Shown: positions 1 to 12,403 of the stretch, in pieces
Position numbering within the stretch: position 1 is the stretch's first letter
Layout of the letters: the number at the start of each line of letters is the position of its first letter
Assembly: GCF_022201045.2 (NCBI RefSeq)
Contig: NC_068556.1
Coordinates: 21,805,501 to 21,869,500 of the forward strand
Direction: 5' to 3'
Source of the DNA: Citrus sinensis
Taxonomy: Eukaryota; Streptophyta; Magnoliopsida; Sapindales; Rutaceae
Length of the DNA stretch: 64,000 nucleotides
The notes under the pieces: model-generated
Database searches by the model: none
Told to the model about the DNA's origin: nothing
Seen by the model: only the letters and a program-made list of their open reading frames with translations
Translations under genes and position numbers: made by a program

Positions 1-205
1 GCAATTATAGTCTTTAAATTTGAAGACCAAGAACCCTTTATGCTTTGTTATTGGGCTGCCATTCACTTCATAGATTGAATCCTTATTGGGAACCACAGAA
101 GAGAGCATGCAGAGAAGTGATTCCCATTGATTCCTACCAATTGAGTCGCCAGCAAAAACTAGCCGTTTGTTCCTCAGTTTCTCCAACATCAATTTTGGAT
201 CGAAT
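1..205 (-). CDS. TBL-type polysaccharide O-acetyltransferase, exon 2 (partial, runs off the left edge)
   Basis: Minus-strand continuation of the gene whose first exon is 1452-1897. The exon starts after an AG acceptor (complement of 206-207) and restores the codon split at the exon 1 donor, giving R149-F-D-P. It then reads a typical TBL/DUF231 block, LEKLRNKRLVFAGDSIGRNQ, with the catalytic GDS triad element at about residues 168-170. In this family that serine acts with a distal DxxH motif to transfer acetyl groups to xylan, mannan or pectin in the Golgi. The DxxH part lies outside the window, so the gene is incomplete here. Family assignment is firm; the specific member and polysaccharide substrate are not. 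Confidence 0.9.
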
Positions 206-587
206 CTATTTTCAACAGTGGCAAAAAACCCACAAAAGGAAAAAATGATAATTGGGAAATGAAATGCTGAAAGTTGAAAATAAAGCAAAACCATAAATCA
301 AGACCGATAGTTACAATCACTGTTGGGGAAAAATTAAGCCATTGATGACACAGAGACAGAACAACACTATGAATACCTCACACAACCAATCACGCATAAA
401 ATTATAAATTAACTAGGGTCCACATGTTATCTTTTCATTTACTGCAGAAGGTAACCAAAAACACAAATCCTAGGCAGTTAACTGACAGAAAATATTACCA
501 GCAAAAGAATTTCAATATTTAGAAAAGAAAAAAGTTTTTTTTCTTGTTTGATTAAATGCCTGGGATCACAGTCCTAAAGTTCACAAT

Positions 588-618
<31 letters not shown>

Positions 619-1451
619 GAAAGGTCAGGAGTGAGGTTTCTCAACACAACCAATCACGCATAAAATTATAAATTAACTAGGGTCCACATGTTATCTTTTC
701 ATTTACTGCAGAAGGTAACCAAAAACACAAATCCTAGGCAGTTAACTGACAGAAAATATTACCAGCAAAAGAATTTCAATATTTAGAAAAGAAAAAAGTT
801 TTTTTTCTTGTTTGATTAAATGCCTGGGATCACAGTCCTAAAGTTCACAATTGATTTTTTTTTTTTTTTTTTTTTTGAGAAAGGTCAGGAGTGAGGTTTC
901 TCAACAGAGGAAACCAACCAAAACTAGGACACGAACAGGGAAACGTGTGATTAAGAAGAAGTTAAAAGAGAAAACCAGAGGAAAAAAGACGAGAGAAATC
1001 ATGATCAAGCATTCACGCCAACTTGGCTATGAAATTCAAATTTTGTCTGTTTTTGACTGGGGGTATGCAATACCGAAAAGATATAATTTTCAAATGCCAC
1101 AAATTACAAAGGCTTGACAATTACTTCTACAAAGACATTCAAAATAAGCCAAACTAATAGACACAGACAAACAATTAAACCAATAATAACAACAATAATA
1201 AAATCCCAAATATGATACCCTGCCCGTTTGGTTCTTGAGAAAATGCAGAAAAACGTCATATACAGTACTAACAGGCCTCATGTTTCCAACAGTTCATATC
1301 TCTAGCTTATGAAAAATTCAACTCCATCACATATTCATTATACTTATTTGAGTATAAATCATTGGTCTTCAAATGACTAAAAGACAACTTTCAATTTGAT
1401 TACTAAAAAGCTTGTGAGGGGGAAAAAATTGAAAGGGAAAGGTCAGCATAC
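206..1451 (-). other. Intron 1 of the TBL gene, with an internal tandem duplication
   Basis: Bounded by GT (1451-1450) and AG (207-206) on the minus strand. It contains a direct duplication at 381-906 and two long T runs. No coding similarity is seen in it; the short open frames inside look accidental. Confidence 0.8.
381..906. repeat. Tandem direct duplication, two units of about 262 bp
   Basis: Unit 1 (381-644) and unit 2 (645-906) read almost identically from CACAACCAATCACGC through a poly-T run to AGTGAGGTTTCTCAACA. The main difference is the length of the T run, which accounts for the 264 versus about 260 bp spacing. The near identity implies a recent duplication inside the intron. Confidence 0.9.
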
Positions 1452-1897
1452 CTTGGCAAATTGCAATATTTTGGTTGCCATCTCCACTTGGTGTAAAATA
1501 AATCAGGCCTCCCATTTTCAGTACACCGAAATCCTTCATCCAAAAACCTACAATCTTTAGACTGATACAAAGGGTACTTCTCATCCCACACCCAATCACC
1601 ATCAAACAAATCACATCCACTTCCATTCTCACTCAAAAATTCAACTCTCGTCTTATCCACCATTAACGCTCCGTCAACTTTCAGCCACTTGAACCTCTCC
1701 GATTTTCCCGGAACTCTATACCCTTTTTCCACCGCCCGGTAATCCAAGTAACAGAAACAAACTATTACACACACCGTAACGAAAAAAAATCCAAGAACCC
1801 CCACATACGGCTCTATTAGCCTCAACCGCTTAAATTTCTTGAGAAAATCATAACTTTGAAACGCTTCATTGTCATCCTGAGATGGGTTCTTAGACAT
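1452..1897 (-). CDS. TBL-type polysaccharide O-acetyltransferase, exon 1 (N-terminus and PMR5N domain)
   Basis: First coding exon, ATG at 1897, donor GT at 1451-1450 (CCAAG|GTATG). The product starts with a short cytosolic tail, a single hydrophobic segment at about residues 31-52 (type II Golgi anchor), a linker, then the cysteine-rich PMR5N domain at about 95-149. Landmarks are CDLFDGDWVWDE, YPLY, FRCTENGRPD, and WRWQP followed by CNLP. The phase (2 nt of the last codon) joins exon 2 exactly. The YDFLKKFKRLRL... region and the membrane segment resemble the TBL10/TBL11 branch of the Arabidopsis family, but I recall this only from general knowledge. The alternative is another TBL paralog. Confidence 0.9.
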
Positions 1898-4875
1898 CGG
1901 TAATAAAAATCAAATTTTGCAGTCTGGGTTTCGTTTCTTTTTGTCACAAAAAGCAAGAAAAAGTATATATACATCAAAAAAAAGGGAACAAGTGTGATGT
2001 GCAAGCAAAATAACACTCATAAGTGAGCCATTCTATGAACCGCTTTGCTTGGTAGTTCAGTTTTGTTTATGTAATGAAAAACGAGAAGGCCAGAGAAAGA
2101 GAGAAACAGATGGGTGTGAAGGAAGCAAAGGAGCCTTTCATGGAGGAAGAAATTATATACGTTGGCAACTTTTCTTCTTGTTTGATCTTAGCGGTTACTT
2201 TATTACAACGAGAGAAAGAGAGAGTGCTGCGTTTTTGGTGTGAATAAAATAAATAAACAAATGATTAATTTATTTGATAAAAACAATCATGGGATTTGAA
2301 GTGGAAGACTCTGAAAAGTGGGGAAGAGAAGTGCTTGAATCGTGGGATTGTGGGAACATTAAAAATGGCGAAAGAAATGGCTAACGGATGGGAATATGAT
2401 GCTCCTCTATTTAGGAGACAGGTGTTGAGTTGTCATTGGGCAGTGTTGATAAACGCGGTTTGAGTCCACGGTTTAATGTCTGAAAATTATGACGCCGTCG
2501 ACGAACGCTGCTGTAAAGCGGATTATTAATTCGTTTTTTGTTTTGTCTTAAGGAATTGGAAACGAAAAATAAAAAGAAATAAAACGTCTCTTGCTGTTTA
2601 GTGTGATTAGTTGTTAGATCCTGTGCTGTAATAAGCTTTTCCACTCTATAATCGTGAGGGCGAGAGGACAATGATTAGTATTATTACGTTAATTTTTTTT
2701 GTTTTTTTTTTAACATCAGCTTTATTACACCGAACATAACAGTGCAATAACATAAGTTGGGGCCCGAATCGGTAGTACAAATGTGGTTACTAATTCGCTA
2801 GAAATTAGCTCAGATTCGAATCAGTTTCAAATTCAGTTCTGTGTTTAAAAGAATCTGAAAAAAGAAAGAAATTATCAAATCAAATCGAATTCATTAGTTG
2901 CGATTAGTTCAAAAAATTTTAAATGCCGATAAAAGGTGTTATAGAGTTATTCCTATATAGGATACAATTTGCCCATCCATCATTCTAATTGACTTTTTAA
3001 TTTGATATAGATGTGCTAAAGTTCAATATTTATTATTTAGGATTTAATTCCTCCATGTTTTTTTAGTTTAAATTAGAAGGAAACAACACCATTGTACATA
3101 ATAAATAAATAAAGGAGATTGTTATTTTTCTCTGCTGAGATTAATATATATTATTTTTTTATTATTTTTGTAATACCTAATAACCCTTAACATTAAAAAT
3201 TTTTAAAGAAAAAAAGATAAATAGATATTTACTTGATATTTTTTCCTTGAGAATATAAAATATATATTTATTATAAGTGAAGATGTTTAAAAATAACAAA
3301 AAAAGAATTTTATTATTAATTTCTTATTCAAACTGAAACTTGTATTTATTTTAATTTTTGTTTCTATAATTTTTTATTAAAGATAAATATGAAAAAATAA
3401 ATTTAAAAAATAAGAAAAATACTGTAAAATTATAGTGTTATGGGACTATTATAAAAATTATAAGAAAATAAATGGTATATGTTAATTTTAGTAGTGAAAA
3501 ATTTGACAATTTCTTAAAAAACAATAATGATAAATTTCGTGACAATTAATTGAGTAGATTACTGATTACACAATTATTATAACATATCTAGATGGATTGT
3601 TTCGATTTAGATGTTTTGACTATCATTTTATTTTTTAAAACCTAAAATAAAAAAATAAATTCAAAATTGTATTAGGAGGCGTGACGCCGTGATCTACTTG
3701 AGTGTCCAATTGACAGCAGTGGATGCCAGGCCAGCCCAAGCCATGAACACGATAATTTGTGGGCGTACGTGTTGGTTTTGATTGAATGGGACCCGAATCG
3801 ATTGATTCGATCTGTTTTGATGGGATTGTGATTTATGAATTGACATTATGACCGTTAACAACTGATGGGACCCATAATAACAATAAAAATAATAATCCCA
3901 ATAAATTATCACGTTTCGATAATTCTTAACGTTTGTCTCAAGCATTTTCTTTCACCGTCCCAGACCAAAAATCCTGTTGATATAATTCAATAATAATAAT
4001 GATCAAAGAAGGGCAGCTGAAGGAGGCGAAGAATTTGAAGAGGTTAGAGACATTGCGTTTAATAAATGATTAAATAAAGAAATAATATATGCATATGTGA
4101 CGTGTGAGAATAATTAGAAAGTGCAAATGAATGCTTAGGGAGATTAATTAGAAGCATCACATGCCACTTGTCTGGGACAGAATGAGATATTGTTCAATAT
4201 AAACCAATAGCGTACCCGCAAAGCCATGCTCATATTTATGGAACTCTCCTTTTGAGATGCCCAATTTTTAGTATTATTTTTTTTCTTTTTATTCTTCAGA
4301 AAAAGTTTTATATTAATTAAAATTAAATGGAGGGCTGGAGTTGGATCTCGTGGACAGACAGAATTTGACATTCAAAAGACTCTCAATATGTGGAATGAAA
4401 TTGTTTATTCTTTCTTCCATCTCCTATGCCGGTGCCTTGGAATGCCTTGGAATGCTGATTATTGGGCTTACTACCGCAAGTCCGATTGGTTACGAGTACT
4501 ATTTCATGAGTTGTGTTTAATATAGAGAAAGACGAGAGAAATTTATCTTTTTCTCTCTTTACTCATCCATTCTCTCTCTTTCATTTTCTTTTTTATTTCT
4601 CTCATCTTTCTCTTCACTAAGCATTTTTCTTATTTCATTCATGTTTTAGTCCTCACTCTTACATTGTGGGAAAATGGCGATGCAATTTCGACGATTGAAT
4701 GATTAAATCTTCATCTGAATATTAAATCCGAAATAATAATCCATAATGATGAGTGAATGTCGAACAGAACTTAAAAAAAAAATCACAATCAAAATGTGTC
4801 CTTTGTCAATGCTAGCCTACCTGCCCATTTGAAACCCTGTGAAAATGACGGTCATGTAATTAAAAATACTGATGC
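1898..4875. other. Intergenic, TBL upstream region
   Basis: AT-rich DNA upstream of the TBL start codon. I see no conserved coding sequence, RNA gene or element with clear ends. A few short open frames (for example 2411-2671 and 3694-3945 on the minus strand) have no recognisable protein features. A pyrimidine-rich CT tract lies around 4545-4620. Confidence 0.5.
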
Positions 4876-4883
4876 ATTTGACG

Positions 4884-5299
4884 TAGGGATGGCAAAACCC
4901 CGGGCCGGGTCCGGGTATTACACTGACCGGACCCTGCCCACATGCAACCGGTCCAGGTCCGGGTCCGGGTCGAATTTTAATCCGGGTACCCGAATTTTAT
5001 ATTTTTTAATATTATATGTGTATATATTTATTATTTTTTGGTAATTTTATAAGTTTTAAATTTATTTCAATAAAATTTGACATGAAAATATAAACTTTAA
5101 GTGTTTAAAACTTTATGTATAATAAATGAGTCAAATAAATATAAATATTTAAAATAATATATATTCTAGAATATTTTTTAATAAAATCCGGGTTCTGAGT
5201 TTATCAAGTGATGCCCAAGACCAACCCGACTTCATACCCAGCCCGTAATGCCTGGGTACGGTCCGAGTTCGGACCGAACGGATATTTTTGTCACCTCTA
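4884..5299. mobile_element. Non-autonomous hAT-like MITE
   Basis: Starts TAGGGATGGCAAAAC and ends TTTTTGTCACCTCTA, an imperfect terminal inverted repeat of the TAGGGATGGCAA type also seen in two other elements in this window. Subterminal regions are rich in CCGGGTCCGGGT-like repeats and the core is AT-rich. A likely imperfect 8-bp target duplication is ATTTGACG (4876-4883) against ATTTTGACG (5301-5309). There is no transposase coding inside. Confidence 0.7.
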
Positions 5300-5309
5300 A
5301 ATTTTGACG

Positions 5310-7106
5310 CAAACATCAAGCAGGCCTAACCCGAGAGTGAGGACTTTCCTGCTATAATAAAATCCAGTCCAAGAGAGCCCGGACCAACCTGGGCTTCAAA
5401 AATATGCACAGGCCGGGGTTGCGCTCTGTAAAAGCTCGGCTCGGCCTTGCCATCTTTCTCCAATGATCTTGAACAAATGAGAGATAGATCTATAATTTCT
5501 TTGAGGAAGAAGAGTAGGGAAAAAATGATAGAAAGATTTATGAAACAATAAAACAAGATCACTAAAAAATGACACAGTGAAAAGGTATGAAACTTGGTCC
5601 CTGAAGTAACAAGCTGAAATTATGGACAAGAGGTGCAACGGTGTGCCCTTCTATTAAATTAATTAAATCTCAGGGGTTCATTTTGGATAACCAAGGGAGA
5701 AACAGAGAAAAGAGAAAGGTAAATTTCTCTCCCCCATTCAACACAACAGGAGACTGAGTTTTCCGGTTTCATTAGCCACCTTAAAAGGTTAGGAGAGAAG
5801 AGAAACTACATTGAAATAGGAACACACCAACCACATAATCCCATTTGTTAAAGGAGTCAAGCCTACATAATGTTGCGGCAATTCCTTTACTTATCAAGGG
5901 AATGTCATATCAATGCATGCCGAAGAATCCAACAGATATATAATGAGTTTCAAAATCATCAAAAGAGTGCATCGAAATCCCTTCTCAAGTAGAATTGTCA
6001 TTTATAAGGCAGCCAGCCATAAGCCGGTAGGTATAATCTCGAAAGAAACAATCACAACTTGAGGGAAATTTTGACAGTATATTAAAGTTGACATCTTTTT
6101 TTTCCACATCATCGAGTAAACAGTCGCATGAAGAATTCAAAACCAAGCTTCAATTTCATCACTCGTGGCCAGCTGGAACCATGAACTTTCTCCAAGATGA
6201 CATTTACCTCTCAAATTGCCTCTCAACATTATTTAACTGCCTCCTTTTGTACTATTCAATCTCCTTCCTCTTGCACAAGCCTTCTACCTTCCACCTAACA
6301 AAGATGTAACACACTGATCATCTTGTCCATGCCAAGAAACACATCACAAGTAGATGGCATAAACCACATACAAAAAAACTGAACCACAACCATTTGCCTT
6401 CTTCAGTCCCAATTTCCCTCATTATCACCTTCATAAGTTTCTCGCCAATCCAATACATTTTTTCATTACTTGAAATAATACAACAACCACAATACCCCAC
6501 AAAACTTTTGACTACATAGAAACAGCACATCCTCTAAGAAACTATTAAATTTTCCAAGAGAATGCCACACAGCGAAAAGTTTGTCAATAATGTACAAACA
6601 ACACAAAATGACTAAAATCCATCTCAACTTCAGCTCAAAATTCCAACTTTATCACTAAACTACAAATGTCTCTTGTCAATGAAATATGAAATCAGAAAGA
6701 AACTGCTTCAAATTATTGTCAAAGAGGGACTATTTCTAACAGATGCGGGTAGAGAAAATGATATAGCCGTCACCATATCCATGGCCACAATTTACATTTT
6801 AAAATCAATTACATATACATAGATGACCAAATATAGCACACTAGTGAAGAAAGAAAAGAAATTGGTTAGCCAAACCAATCAATATGATCACTAGATATTG
6901 AAGTGCCACTAGAACAAGCATTAATCTTTATTTTGACTTCCTTCACAAGACATTAAAGTGCGTCACAAACACCATAACTGCTGAGAAATTTAAAAAGATT
7001 AACTAATCTTACATCACAAATTGAAAGCACAGATTTTTTTTTTTTTTTAGTTGAACAAATGGAAAAGGAAAACTAGCTACCTGATGCAAAGTTGTTTGTA
7101 TAGATA
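5310..7106. other. Intergenic, downstream of the OEP7-like gene
   Basis: AT-rich sequence following the minus-strand OEP7-like gene. Short open frames at 5326-5638, 6088-6309 and 6318-6530 show no domain or exon-like splicing pattern that I recognise. The part nearest 7106 is presumably 3' UTR of the OEP7-like gene. Confidence 0.45.
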
Positions 7107-7295
7107 TTATGAAGATTGTTCTTCAGTAGAGGTTGTGGAATTCTGTTGACGAGCTTCTTGTTCCTGTTCCTGCAGTTGCCGAGCTTTGAGTAGAAAAGGC
7201 TTGAAACCAAGCTCTAAGCTTAAATACCCAAATGCCAAAAATCCCACCACCACTATTCCTGATCTTATCGCGTTCATTTTCGCCCTTTCCCTCAT
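7107..7295 (-). CDS. OEP7-like small outer-envelope membrane protein
   Basis: Intronless frame of 62 codons from the ATG at 7295; a second ATG at 7277 would give 56 residues starting MNAIRSG and could be the real start. The product has a hydrophobic stretch, IVVVGFLAFGYLSLELGF, followed by KPFLLKARQ and a short Q/E/S-rich tail. This is the layout of chloroplast outer-envelope proteins OEP7/OEP6, single-span proteins inserted without a cleaved transit peptide (hydrophobic segment plus positive flank). The core FG-L-S-LELGFKPFL-KAR matches the truncated OEP7-like sequence at 45141-45315 in this window. It stands head to head with NAXD. Localisation is inferred from family similarity only. Confidence 0.65.
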   Translation of the reverse strand: MRERAKMNAIRSGIVVVGFLAFGYLSLELGFKPFLLKARQLQEQEQEARQQNSTTSTEEQSS

Positions 7296-7891
7296 TCTCC
7301 TCCTCTTCGCTTTGTTTTTTTCGCACCACACTCTTAGTTCTATTAGATTCTTTTGTTCACTGTTTTTGAGTCTCCATTTTTAAGATGCCCAGAGTGGATA
7401 TATATACGCATACATGCATATGTGTATCTCACAAAACGTTGTCGTTTAGTGTGACTTTATATTTTTGACCGATGAGTTGATCCAACGGTGGATAAGTGAA
7501 GTTGACGTACACCTCAAGTCCAATCCGTCCCTTCCCAAAACCATTAACTTTGGGTTGATCCAGTTGGTTCGGTGCTCGCGTTGGTTAATTGTTAACACTT
7601 CCTCCAGCTGCCCCCTAAAGACGATCAGAGAATTTAGCCTTCTTTTGTTTAACAGGTTCGTTTCTTTTTCATTTCTTTTATTTCCCTTTGTTTGTAACTA
7701 ATTTATATGAATTAATCGATCCTCGTTCTCCTCTGTGTATTACGTTTCACACCACATTCTCTGTGTTAGTTGATGATGAAGAAGAAAAAGAATAGTGTGA
7801 AAATTACTTGTTTGAAAAGCTGAATGCAAAAGTTTTAAGTGGCTAATAAATTAATTTGCAGGCTCATTTGAACAGAAAGTAGTACTTGCCC
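7296..7891. promoter_or_regulatory. Shared (bidirectional) promoter region and NAXD 5' UTR intron
   Basis: About 600 bp separates the divergent OEP7-like and NAXD start codons. An AG acceptor at 7860-7861 lies 30 bp before the NAXD ATG, and a plausible donor (AACAG|GTTCG) lies near 7655, suggesting a 5' UTR intron of about 200 bp. The actual spacer between the two transcription starts is therefore perhaps 150-250 bp. Transcription starts are inferred. Confidence 0.5.
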
Positions 7892-10800
7892 ATGTTAATT
7901 AGATATGGCGTGAGTACCGGGTTCGCATCACTGGGTTCTGTGAAAAATTGTATGCTGGCTTCTTCGGCTGTTTTTAGAAGGCAACAGTTTTTGATAAGGT
8001 CTCTTGGAGGCTATAGTGATCACATTGAGCCGAGAAGAATGCAAGATATAAGATCAATGAGTGGAACTACATTTGAGGCTGATGCTGAGAATGTTATGAG
8101 AGAAATTACTCCTGTCCTCGACCCTAGTAAACATAAGGGCCAGGCTGGTGAGCCCCGAAAAATACGCTTTATCTTTTTCACCTTATTATTGTTTTTTCTT
8201 CCTTTTTCATTTTCCTGTTCTTGTTTGATTGCCCTTGTAATTTAACTCCATCAGGGAAGATAGCTGTGATTGGCGGGTGTCGTGAGTACACTGGTGCACC
8301 ATATTTCGCTGCTATTTCGGCTTTGAAAATTGTCAGTGCTCTGCTCATATTTGCTTTGTTGTTTTAATCCTTTAAAGCCAGCTAGTTTTGAGTGAGTGCA
8401 ATTGTTATGTGTTACTTGTAGGGTGCAGATTTATCTCATGTGTTCTGTACAAAAGATGCTGCTCCCGTTATCAAAAGCTACAGTCCGGAATTAATAGTTC
8501 ACCCAATTCTGGAAGAATCTTATAACATTAGGTGACTTTTTGTAATTTATCCTTTGCTCTTTACAACTTATACACCTTTGGTAATGAGCATGGTTCTGTA
8601 TTTATTTATGATGAAGTGGTTTGGAGGATGAGGAGAGAAGACGCATCTCAAGCAAGATTCTTGCTGAGGTTGATAAATGGATGGAAAGATTTGATTGTCT
8701 TGTTGTTGGTCCAGGCCTTGGAAGGGATCCATATCTGCTGGTTTGTTGTTCTTGACTGACCCTTTCTAATTGTAATTTGTGTCTGAATATTGACTTAGGC
8801 TATGTGGTTTGCCATGTCTGCTTAGGAAATAGAGATCAATTCATAATCTATATTCTGTTCTGTGTGAAGCTTGTCCACATCCAATTGCACTTTTAAATAT
8901 TATGTCCATCTGGTGTGAGAGTAGATATGATCATGGTTTTACTCTCAGGATTCTACTTTCTCGGTGTAAATATTAACCATTTGTGGACAAAATGATAGGC
9001 TACTTTTAGGTTCAAACTAGTACGAGCATTCACTCTAATATAACAGTGCCCATGACTTCCTCACTTTTTCTTTGCTAGACCAACACCATCCACATGCACA
9101 TTTCCGAGCGCACATATATGCAGAAGTTTCAGGCAATTGGTTGCAAATAATTTCAAAGGAGATAAATGCCTAGAAATTTTAATGACCTATGGTTGGACTG
9201 TGACCTCATACTCTTAAATAAGAGAAACACAAGCTTCAGCTTGAGTTCTAAATCCCTTATCTTTTCCATTAGGATTCAAAGGACCATGTTTTCAGATACT
9301 TCATCTCTTCTTTCTTTTATTATTTCCTACTACTATTATTATTTTGGGCTATACAGTATGCCATCTTTCATATACTGTTCCTTATTTCCTGTTTTTTTAT
9401 GCCCATATTGCTAACACTTGCTGTCCAGGAATGCGTGAGTGAAATCATGAAACATGCAAGACAGTCAAATGTTCCAATTGTAATAGATGGGGTAAGTAAT
9501 TAGTAATTGGAAGTATGAAAATCATCTGCTAAAGATGTTTGCTTGATGATTTCATTGTTCTCTGTATATTTAACTGTATGAAATTCACCTTAGACCTCAA
9601 TTACTTACCTCATGGATATTGCCCAGGATGGACTTTTTCTTGTAACAAACAGTATTGATCTTGTTAGTGGTTATCCCTTAGCTGTTTTAACTCCGAATGT
9701 AAATGAATACAAGCGTCTGGTTCAGAAAGTACTGAATTGTGAAGTGAATGACCGAGATGCTCCTGAGCTGTTACAATCTCTGGCCAAGCAGTGAGTTCTG
9801 CTCTCAAATTTCTTGAAATTAAATTATGAAATTAGATCTATCCTAATGCATCCATCTGGTATAATATTTGTGAAAAGTGTTTTGGAATTTGTTCTATTTT
9901 TATTTTTTTTCCTTTAATTTTAAGAGACAGGACCAGAGAGGTCCACAATGTAGATTAAATTTTGTGACCTCATGGTTGGACAATGGACATATAAGTTACT
10001 GGTTTATTTCATTTCATCTCTTAGATTTTAGTGCCAATAAAGGTTTTGAGAAATCAGAGCCTGGAGGTAGTTCTGAAATACTTATTTAACATAATTTATT
10101 ATGTTTTTGTCTCTTCTTAGGGAATTGTTTTATAGTGTTTAAAATTTCCTAATACAAAGTAGCCTCATTTGCCAGGATAGGTGGTGTAACTATCTTGCAG
10201 AAAGGAAAATCTGATCTCATTAGTGATGGTGAGATAGGTATGTAGTTAAATGATAATTTGGTTTAATTTGTGTACAAAATTTCCAGTTGTTTTGATAAGT
10301 TATATGCTGGAACAGTTTAAGGTCTGTCTTATAACTTTCTGATTGAGGAGTAAATTAGTACCATAAAATTGCTTTGATACTTATGGATGTTGCTTTATGC
10401 AGCCAAATCAGTGAGCATCTACAGTTCCCCCAGGCGTTGTGGTGGCCAAGGTGATATCCTATCCGGAAGGTAATTGATTTTTTCTCATCTTCGGCCAATT
10501 AATTGCTTTCTGAAAACTTTGATGATGTTTAGATCACTTCTTTACATTGTGTAGTGGAATTCTTATTTCCTTTGCTTCGTTTCAGATGTTTGCTGAGCCT
10601 TCCTTATTTTCCTTGTCTTATCTAATTCTTACCCGTTTCTGTCAATACTTGTGAGATTTCATAGCAGTTATTCTTTGTGTATAGTTCTTATCCATTTCCA
10701 TCTTGTTGTTGATCATATATTTTTATGAATCTCAACATAGCAACATTCTTCCACCTTTGTCTTCTCTGCCCCTTGTGTTGTATGGTCCTCAATTTGGGTG

Positions 10801-11506
10801 GGTTATGTGTGTATTTGGGTGCTGAACCAGCATCATTGATGGAGAGTTCTGAAAAGTTATAACTCAATTTGAGTACAAATATTATCAATCTCATAAATAT
10901 TACCAATAACTCTGTGTGAAATGTGAAGTTCTTATAGCGAGAGTAGTTTCTTCAGGTGATGGCATGTTTAGGTGTTTAAAAACTTGATTTGAAAATGATA
11001 GATGAGGCTAACTTATACATCTGTGTCAAGAACTCAGCTTTTGAGAGCACAATTGCATTTATTTTGTTGGACTGATGGAATCCATTTTCTTCTCTTTCCT
11101 ATTGTTGTGTTTGGTGCAGTGTTGCTGTGTTTTTATCTTGGGCCCGAGCCAAAGGAAAAGCCACCACCAGGTTGTATTATAATTTGTCTTTCAAACTTGG
11201 CAGGCAGCTTTTTTGTTTTCTGTCTCTCATCTCATGTTTGGCAACTTATTGTTTTTTAATGAGATTGTTGCAGTCAGATGAATCCAACGGTGTTGGGTTG
11301 CATTGCTGGATCTGCTCTATTGAGAAAGGCGGCATCTCTTGCTTTCAAAGACAAGAAAAGGTCAACTCTGACCACCGACATCATTGAGTGCTTAGGGAGA
11401 AGGTAAATATCCATGACAAAATTATAAGAATGTTCTAGCAAAGGCAAGTTCAGTAAGTTTTTACTTGAATTGTTGCAGTTTGGAGGATATCTGCCCAGCC
11501 TGTTGA
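7892..11506 (+). CDS. NAXD: ATP-dependent (S)-NAD(P)H-hydrate dehydratase (11 exons)
   Basis: Exons: 7892-8147, 8255-8331, 8422-8531, 8617-8740, 9429-9491, 9627-9790, 10176-10237, 10403-10469, 11120-11170, 11274-11402, 11479-11506. All introns are GT/AG and phases join to 376 codons plus TGA. The enzyme uses ATP to dehydrate S-NADHX/S-NADPHX back to NAD(P)H, working with the NAXE epimerase in metabolite repair. The ribokinase-like (YjeF C-terminal) fold shows [19 protein letters not shown] near the start, [30 protein letters not shown], the catalytic GGQGDILSG loop, and [15 protein letters not shown] near the C-terminus. The first 70 or so residues are basic and Ser-rich, fitting a plastid or mitochondrial targeting peptide; a downstream ATG (MLASSAVF) could give a shorter form. 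The ATG at 7892 is the first in frame; the preceding TTG is not a start. Confidence 0.93.
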
Positions 11507-12403
11507 TACTATAAACTTCTAGAGTGGCAAATCCACACCACTATGTCATTTTGGAGGTTAGATTCTTGCAAGCGAGAACCGATACTAGTTCAAGTCACCT
11601 AAAAGTTTTTAGGTGCTAGTGTGTGTGTAGATATATATATCATTTAGAGAATGCATGACAAACTTTTCAATGTTTTCTTTGGAGTAATAAGACACGCATT
11701 GAATTCTATCGAATAATTTGTATTGCATTTTGTGCTAGCTGAATTTTAGATGTTAAAAGTTTATCACGTCTGTATTTTATCATTTGGGTCAATCCGTTCA
11801 AACTTATGGGCTTGTATTCAGTCTCATCTAATTACCAATTTTTTCAAGGCATTGGTTAGCCGAAAATCGTTTACATATACCATTGAAGAAACTTGCTGGC
11901 ATCCATCCCTCTTGTCATATTTGATTATTTGTTTTTCTCTTATATGCAGTTCTACCAATTCATATTTTGTTGCAAGTAATTCCTGGTTCGCCTCATGCAT
12001 TATTTTAGTCTTTAGACCAATAACGCACTGTTAATTGGCAACAGTAACAACGGGATGGCTGGCATTCATTACCTAAAAGACTTGATGTAGTTCGAACACT
12101 GGGACAAGACTTTATTAAACAGCAAACATAACTGTACATTGGACAAGACTGGATAAAAGGTTAATTTGAAAGCAAACACCTAAGAAACTTGAAAGGAGCT
12201 ATAGCTACAAAGAAAGCTGGGTGCTACATTTCTCACAAGCATACACTATTTCCATTCCAGTTGATGATTTTTTGCTACACTCATTTTGTTATTCACATGG
12301 ACCCTCTTGCAGCTTGCATCCCCACAAACTTTTTTTCCCCCAAACCGCGGATTTTTAACTGTTGGCTAATATCTCAAGTGGAGAAGAAAGATCTTCTAAC
12401 CTT
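11507..12403. other. Convergent 3' region between NAXD and the DUF3700 gene
   Basis: Holds the 3' UTRs of the two converging genes. A (TG)n/(TA)n stretch lies at 11620-11640. No other coding or element structure is seen. Confidence 0.5.

Noticed and set aside
2411-2671. 86-codon open frame on the minus strand
   Set aside because: No recognisable domain, poor initiation context, no splice or neighbour support.
3694-3945. 83-codon open frame on the minus strand
   Set aside because: Low-complexity composition typical of chance frames; no similarity recognised.
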